Shown here in pieces: positions 59,550 to 64,000 of a stretch of DNA of 64,000 bases. The notes beneath the pieces are model-generated. The model saw nothing but the letters and a program-made list of their open reading frames with translations, searched no databases and was not told where the DNA came from. The stretch comes from Carallia brachiata (lineage: Eukaryota > Streptophyta > Magnoliopsida > Malpighiales > Rhizophoraceae). The translations under genes were made by a program, and so were the position numbers. The stretch is from contig JADCRB010000013.1 of the NCBI GenBank assembly GCA_021464245.1, positions 4,632,466 to 4,696,465 of the forward strand, given 5' to 3'. The stretch's first letter is position 1, and each line of letters starts with the position of its first letter.

Positions 59550-59932
59550 CTTTAAGCACTTGCGACATGCTTCTTGGCCGCTGGGACCATTGGGTGCGCA
59601 GAAGGCAGTCCAGCCGTAGTTTTGACGCCATGCCAACGATTTACCGGCATGCCGCGTCGCGCAGTAAGCATTTGCAGCTTTTAAGTCCCAATGATTTTGC
59701 TCGGGTTTGTAGGAATGGAAGGTAGCATTTGCATAATCAGCTTGTCCACCTCCAACATCTGTAACATCAGTAGTGAAGGGCTTATCACACCAAGGGCTAC
59801 CGGTTCCGCAATTGTTCCAGTAGCTACAGCAGGTATTGGGGGGGGCCATGATCCACATTGGTAATGAGCATCAGCAATCGCATATCCCACTAGACAGAAA
59901 ATGAATGCTGTTGCTAGGCTGAAGCTTCTCAT
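59550..59932 (-). pseudogene. Hevein-barwin (PR-4) gene remnant, frameshifted and truncated
   Basis: Family role: PR-4 proteins are secreted defence proteins; those with a hevein domain bind chitin. Seen: a signal peptide starting MRSFSLATAFIFCLVG (about 22 residues), then HYQCGSWPP, then, in another frame, NTCCSYWNNCGTGSPWC (hevein-like CC..WxxCG). Next come the barwin start ANATFHSYKPEQNHWDL, AYCATRHAGKSLAWR and YGWTAFCAPNGPSGQEACRK. The two frames meet at a run of eight C (minus strand, about 59837-59844); a gain of one base or a loss of two would join them. The exon ends KCLK at a GT donor, the usual intron position. The second half of the barwin domain (IVDQC region) is not found in the 2.3 kb downstream. 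It lies between two NDR1 copies on the same strand. Confidence 0.75.
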
Positions 59933-60012
59933 TTTTGTTTGCCTTCCTTTGTATGGATATGCAATTGAATCGATGATTATTTTCGTTGCATGAAATCATC
60001 GCAAATGACCCT

Positions 60013-60024
60013 GAATTTATAAGG
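60013..60024 (-). promoter_or_regulatory. Probable TATA box of the PR-4 remnant
   Basis: The minus strand reads CCTTATAAATTC, about 85 bp upstream of the ATG at 59932. This suggests that the promoter is still present although the coding part is broken. Confidence 0.5.
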
Positions 60025-60560
60025 AGGTACTCCCGTGTTTCAAAGTAGAGAATGGCAATGCCTTCGGCCTTCGATATGCTCGCCTTATTACTTAGCCTGC
60101 GGAAATTTCAGATCCTGCCATAACTCAGCATTATCGATTACTTCCCGTTACAAATTCTAACACTAGGATGCCTCCTTAATGCAAGTGGGGATCATCATCT
60201 CCATGTTCAACAATTAATGCAACTAACTCGAGACACCCTCCATTATTTGGGACACCAAAATTCACCTTTCTTAGTAGGATTGAGATCAGAAGGCCAGAAT
60301 TCCACCACTAAAACACTTCATCTATACAATAAATCCTCCAATAAATGCATTCCATCAAACAAGTGTAGATCTATAGTCATTTGAGAGTTTCAATACTCAA
60401 AAAACAGAACAATGGCAAAATCCATCATGAAATGGCTAAATTAATCAAATCCCCTTAATGCTATAAGTAACAATAACTTTTTTTTTCCAGCAAGCAAAAC
60501 TACCCAAAAAATATATAATCTCTAAAATTTGAAACAAATGCAATCTAATCTCATCATAAT

Positions 60561-61220
60561 TCATAAACTAAGCAAAACCAAAAGAGAGAAAGTGAACATC
60601 AAAGCCCCAATTTTTCCAGACCAGCTTCCAATCTTAGCTGCATTAGAATTGAGCTTTACACCCTTACTGGGGTTGACTTGAGTACCTTGATCGTTGACCT
60701 GCACATCAGCCCCAACCATGATTCCACGCCTCTTGGTTTTCCAGAACAATGTCTTGTACCTCACCAAAGTGGCCATATCCACCCGGAAAACCGCCGACCC
60801 ATTAACGGAAACCGCCCGGAAGACTGCTTCCCGGTCAAGTCCACTAGTCTGGAGCTCACCAAATTTAGCAGCTTTCTTCTGGCGACCTTGGCGAAAACTT
60901 GGTATAGTGTAATTCCCAATAGAATGGCTCCTATTAGGACTATCAAAGAAGGTTACATTAACTGGATCATAGAACACGCCTTTGTCTTTGTTGGTGTTCT
61001 CCAGTCTGAGTTGGAAGTAAAGGGTTGTGTTTCTGGGGGCGTTTAAGGTTCGGTTGAGGGCAGGAATGTAAATATGTTCGAGCGAACATTTTGGTCCTGT
61101 GGTCCGCAGGCTTAGCCATATAAAAAGTGCTGTTAGGCCTAAAGTGAAAAAGAAGGTACAGCAGCACCTGCAGCAATCACCACCACCACCACCACCACCA
61201 CGACGAACGGCTGCCGGCAT
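60561..61220 (-). CDS. NDR1: NDR1-like protein, copy 2
   Basis: An intact single-exon frame of 219 residues. Against copy 1 the polyglycine run is seven residues (VRRGGGGGGGDCC) and there are 16 substitutions, several of them charge-changing: R15D next to the CCRCCC block, H to R in RQGRQKKAAKF, and KRRGIMVGADV in place of KRHGIKVGADV. The NKDKG, VNGSAVFRVD, KTKR and hydrophobic GPI-signal segments are kept, so function is plausible. Its upstream region differs more than its coding region: the TATA-like site is altered and a transposon lies 184 bp upstream of the ATG. Confidence 0.92.
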   Translation of the reverse strand: MPAAVRRGGGGGGGDCCRCCCTFFFTLGLTALFIWLSLRTTGPKCSLEHIYIPALNRTLNAPRNTTLYFQLRLENTNKDKGVFYDPVNVTFFDSPNRSHSIGNYTIPSFRQGRQKKAAKFGELQTSGLDREAVFRAVSVNGSAVFRVDMATLVRYKTLFWKTKRRGIMVGADVQVNDQGTQVNPSKGVKLNSNAAKIGSWSGKIGALMFTFSLLVLLSL

Positions 61221-61393
61221 GGCGGAGACGTGAAACCCGGAAGAGGGTACTAATTAAAGGGAAGGATGGCTTTGGTTATTTTGAGAAGAGGTTGATTTGG
61301 GAAGAATATCAAGAAGGCATTGTCCTCCAAGCTCGCGCGTATTTGAATCTCTCACTTGTTTTCTATTTTTATTGTTTTATTTTTTAAAAAGAA

Positions 61394-61911
61394 TACTTTA
61401 AAGAAATGTTGTTAAAATCAGTTCGGACCAGTTGGTCCGACCAGTTTAACTCGTAATTGGTCAAAGGTTCGGACCGGTTCATTGTCACTGTTGTCCTTAA
61501 CTCGGATCGGTAAAAATCGGTCAAGAACTGATTAAAACCAGTAAAAATTGGTGAAAAATCGGACTCGATTCAACCGGTTCAAACCAGTATAAAAGTTTTA
61601 TAAATTATAATTTGATCCCAATATTTATTTAAATTATAATTTGAGTTTTAAATTTAATTATAACTTTTAATTTAATCTTAAATTTATCAAAACTTTCAAT
61701 TTAGTATTAAATTTATCAAAATTTTTAATTTAATCCTTAAAAATAAAAAAATTAATATTTAATAATCATGTATAAATATTATTTTTTAAAATTATTTTTA
61801 TGTATATATATATTAATAAATACCGGTTCGACCGGTTGAACCGGTTAAACTTTGACTCACTAATGTTTTCAGTTCGTTGACCGGTCCGGTTCTTACAACT
61901 TTACTTTAAAG
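61394..61911. mobile_element. AACCGGTT-family TIR element with perfect 10-bp target duplication, upstream of NDR1 copy 2
   Basis: The element body, 61404-61901 (498 bp), starts AAATGTTGTTAAAATCAG and ends in the near-inverse TTCTTACAACTT. TACTTTAAAG stands on both sides (61394-61403 and 61902-61911). Subterminal ACCGGTT-type words occur at both ends, and the core is AT-rich without an ORF. It is the inverted relative of 6386-6845. The matching promoter of NDR1 copy 1 (about 57380-57410) is uninterrupted. A target duplication of 9-10 bp points to a Mutator-like origin. Confidence 0.85.
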
Positions 61912-62064
61912 TATGCTCGACACTTTTTTTATTTTTTTTTGGCTGTGATAAAGCAACCTGCAGGTGTTGATTATTGTTGTTTTGGCCTGTGGACCTTCGG
62001 AAATATTTTTTTTTTTTAAATGAAATAAGAAAGTAGGACGGTATTTTAGGTCCACGAAAAAAAT

Positions 62065-64000
62065 ATTGAGAATTTGGGTTTAGAAAATACATAATAATTA
62101 GATGATTATAATATTTTTTATCTTATATAATAAATTGTAAATTTTATCTTATTATTTGATTATGTTAAAATTTAAATTCGTAATTTTTAAATTTCTTTAA
62201 TCAGTTAAGTTGTATAAATTGTGATAAAGAATATGGTTTGACCAGGCTGGCGAATGGTAGAGGGGCAGGTAGACATGATGCTACCAACGGAATGAGTGTA
62301 TGAATTGGTAATTTGAGTCGTGTATGTTCTTATTCTTGTAAATTCAGTAGCAGTTGCTTGGAAGGATATGTATAAAAAAAGTCCTAAACTTTTAAATTTT
62401 TTTATTTAAATCTTAAATTTTTTTGAAATTTCATTTCAGTCTTAAACTTTTTGATTTTACTCCAAATCAGTCCTTCAATAGTCAAACGTTAAAAATTACT
62501 GTTCACTAACAGAAATTTTTTTAAAAAGGTAAAATACACTATTTCAATTCACTAGTTAATAGAAATACTTTGTATAATCTTAAAAAAAATAAAATAAGAA
62601 ATAAAAAATCTAAAATCTCAACTTACATGTTACTATTTAAGAGTAAAATACAAACATTTAATAACAAAAAAATATTTAAATAGTGTATTTTCTCTTTTTT
62701 AAAAAATTTCCGTTAGTGAACAGTAATTTTTAACGGTTTGACTAACGTAAGGACTGATTTGGAGTAAAATCAAAAGGTTTAAGACTGAAATGAAATCTCA
62801 AAAAAGTTTAGGACTTAAATAAAAAAAAATTTAAAAGTTTAGGACTTTTTTAGTGTATATCCCGCTGCTTGGTTACTTCCATGAAAGCAGCAAGCTGATC
62901 AATTACAGCAACAATAATTTGTATAGTCCCGCGTTACATGGATACGATAGTTAGCAGACGGAAAATAAGCGTATTGTAATCTATAACTTATTTTGTACAA
63001 TCAAATGATTATTATTTATAATAAAAAAATCGATAAAAAATATAGTTATTTTTATTACAAATATTAATTATTTAGTTATATAAAATAATTAGTCGATTAC
63101 TACATATCAATTTTTAATTGTATTTTTTTCATTTTTGTATATTTTTCTAATTCGCAAACTAAAAAGAACATAATAAATATTGAGAATTTGGGTTCAAGAG
63201 GATGTGTAATAATTAGATGGTTACGATATTTTTTTATCTTAAATAATAAACTATAATTTTTATTTTATTATTATTACTAATAAAATTTAAATTTGTAATT
63301 TTTAAATTTTTTTAATCAATTTAATCATATAAATTGTGATAAGGAATAGGGTTTGACGAAGCTGGCCAATGGTAGAAAAGCAGGGAGACGTGATGCTACT
63401 AAAGGGATGAGGGGATGATTTCTTTCCGTTTTCTCTGTCTTTTGGCAACTTGACTCGTATATATTCCTGCTCTTGTAAATTCAGCGGCAGCTGCTCGGCT
63501 ACTTCCACGAAAGCAGAAAGCTGATCAATTACGGTAACAATAATTTGTATAGTCCCATTACATGGATAAAATAGCTAGCAGACGGAAAATAAGTATATTG
63601 CAATCGATTCATTATTTTGTATAATTATATGATTATTATTTATAATAAAAAAAGTTAATAAAAAATATATTTATTTTTATTATAAATATTAATCATTTAG
63701 TTATATAAAATAATCGATCAATTACTATACATTTATTTTTTAACTATATTTTTTCACATTTGTGTATATTTTTCCTAATTTGCAATCAAAAAGAACATGA
63801 TCATGCACGTTATAATCTACATCATTAATTGTAATCATAAATTAAAAAGTAAAAAATGTACAATAAATAGTCATATTAATAGTGCAATGTATGAGTTGAA
63901 TACACATCTTTGCATAAAGGACGACAATGTATCCACCATACCATTCTTATTAATTGTGAGAGTAAAAATTATCACTACTTTTAATGGACTCAATGAGTTA
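62065..64000. repeat. Tandem array of NDR1-upstream sequence (unit about 600 bp)
   Basis: Words such as ATTGAGAATTTGGGTT (62065, 63179), ATTGTGATAA (62219, 63336), AGCAGGGAGACGTGATGCTAC or its variants (62265, 63382; also 57757), GTAAATTCAG (62339, 63475; also 57857) and AATAATTTGTATAGTCCC (62912, 63538) recur in the same order. Unit 1 starts at about 62065 and unit 2 at about 63180, running to or past the window edge. Unit 1 is lengthened by the 502-bp insertion at 62362. Confidence 0.75.
62353..62872. mobile_element. Fold-back (long inverted repeat) element with 9-bp target duplication
   Basis: The body, 62362-62863 (502 bp), has arms of about 160 bp. The left arm reads TAAAAAAAGTCCTAAACTTT, then TTACTCCAAATCAGTCCTT, then GTTCACTAACAGAAATTTTT. 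The right arm is its inverse (AAATTTCCGTTAGTGAACAG, AAGGACTGATTTGGAGTAAA, AAGTTTAGGACTTTTTTAG). The flanks are GTTGCTTGG (62353-62361) and GCTGCTTGG (62864-62872), 9 bp with one mismatch. The uninterrupted word is present at the other copies (GCTACTTGG near 57873; GCTGCTCGG near 63491). Mutator-like MITE. Confidence 0.8.

Larger units (their letters stand above)
60180..62350 (-). repeat. Segmental duplication, NDR1 block 2
   Basis: The partner of 56204-57900, with the same order of flank, 3' UTR, gene and promoter. It is longer because it carries a 498-bp insertion at 61404-61901. Confidence 0.85.

Noticed and set aside
60678..61046. A 122-codon plus-strand frame opposite NDR1 copy 2
   Set aside because: Fully antisense to the intact NDR1 coding sequence; a similar shadow exists opposite copy 1.
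1..64000. LTR retrotransposon or CRISPR-like array
   Set aside because: No long direct terminal repeats with gag-pol frames and no regular repeat-spacer pattern were seen.

Overview
The window is nuclear DNA from a flowering plant, most likely a eudicot. It is AT-rich, the genes have many introns with GT/AG borders, and the spaces between genes are full of short SINE-like, MITE-like and Mutator-like repeats. All protein families seen are typical plant families. I cannot name the species. No tRNA, rRNA, CRISPR array or prokaryotic structure was seen. All exon borders below were set by eye from reading-frame continuity, GT/AG sites and remembered family sequences. No alignment was run.

Layout, left to right. 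(1) 223-2321, minus: the first three exons of a GAUT13/14-type galacturonosyltransferase, which runs off the left edge. (2) 2322-9997: a gene-poor, repeat-rich stretch with two AACCGGTT-bearing elements, a SINE-like copy, a fold-back and one GC-rich alanine-rich ORF. (3) 9998-15470, minus: a seven-exon ATG18g/h-type autophagy gene with one apparent single-base frameshift. (4) 15471-24270: intergenic DNA with several local tandem duplications. (5) 24271-33328, plus: a complete 20-exon gene for a 1211-residue chorein-type lipid-transfer protein (BLTP3/UHRF1BP1-like). (6) 33.9-55 kb, plus: a roughly 10-12 kb tandem duplication carrying two ABCB8-type ABC transporter genes. Copy A (36027-43748) has four apparent 1-bp deletions and copy B (48085-54986) has two. 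Their first introns hold different TIR elements, one of which carries a fragment of a FAD-dependent oxidoreductase gene. (7) 56.2-64 kb, minus: a defence-related block with two nearly identical NDR1-like genes on either side of a broken hevein-barwin (PR-4) gene. The second NDR1 copy has a transposon with a perfect 10-bp target duplication about 180 bp upstream of its ATG. The right edge is a tandem array of upstream sequence interrupted by a fold-back element.

The most informative property of the window is that its duplications provide their own comparison. ABCB copy B acts as an empty site for insertions in copy A, and the reverse; NDR1 copy 1 does the same for copy 2. So the order of events, duplication first and insertion later, can be read from this sequence alone. 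I did not find a wholly new biological system. The points most worth a second look are the Pack-type element in ABCB8 copy A, the promoter insertion at NDR1 copy 2, and the striking run of lesions that are nearly all single-base losses. That run could be real decay or assembly error.
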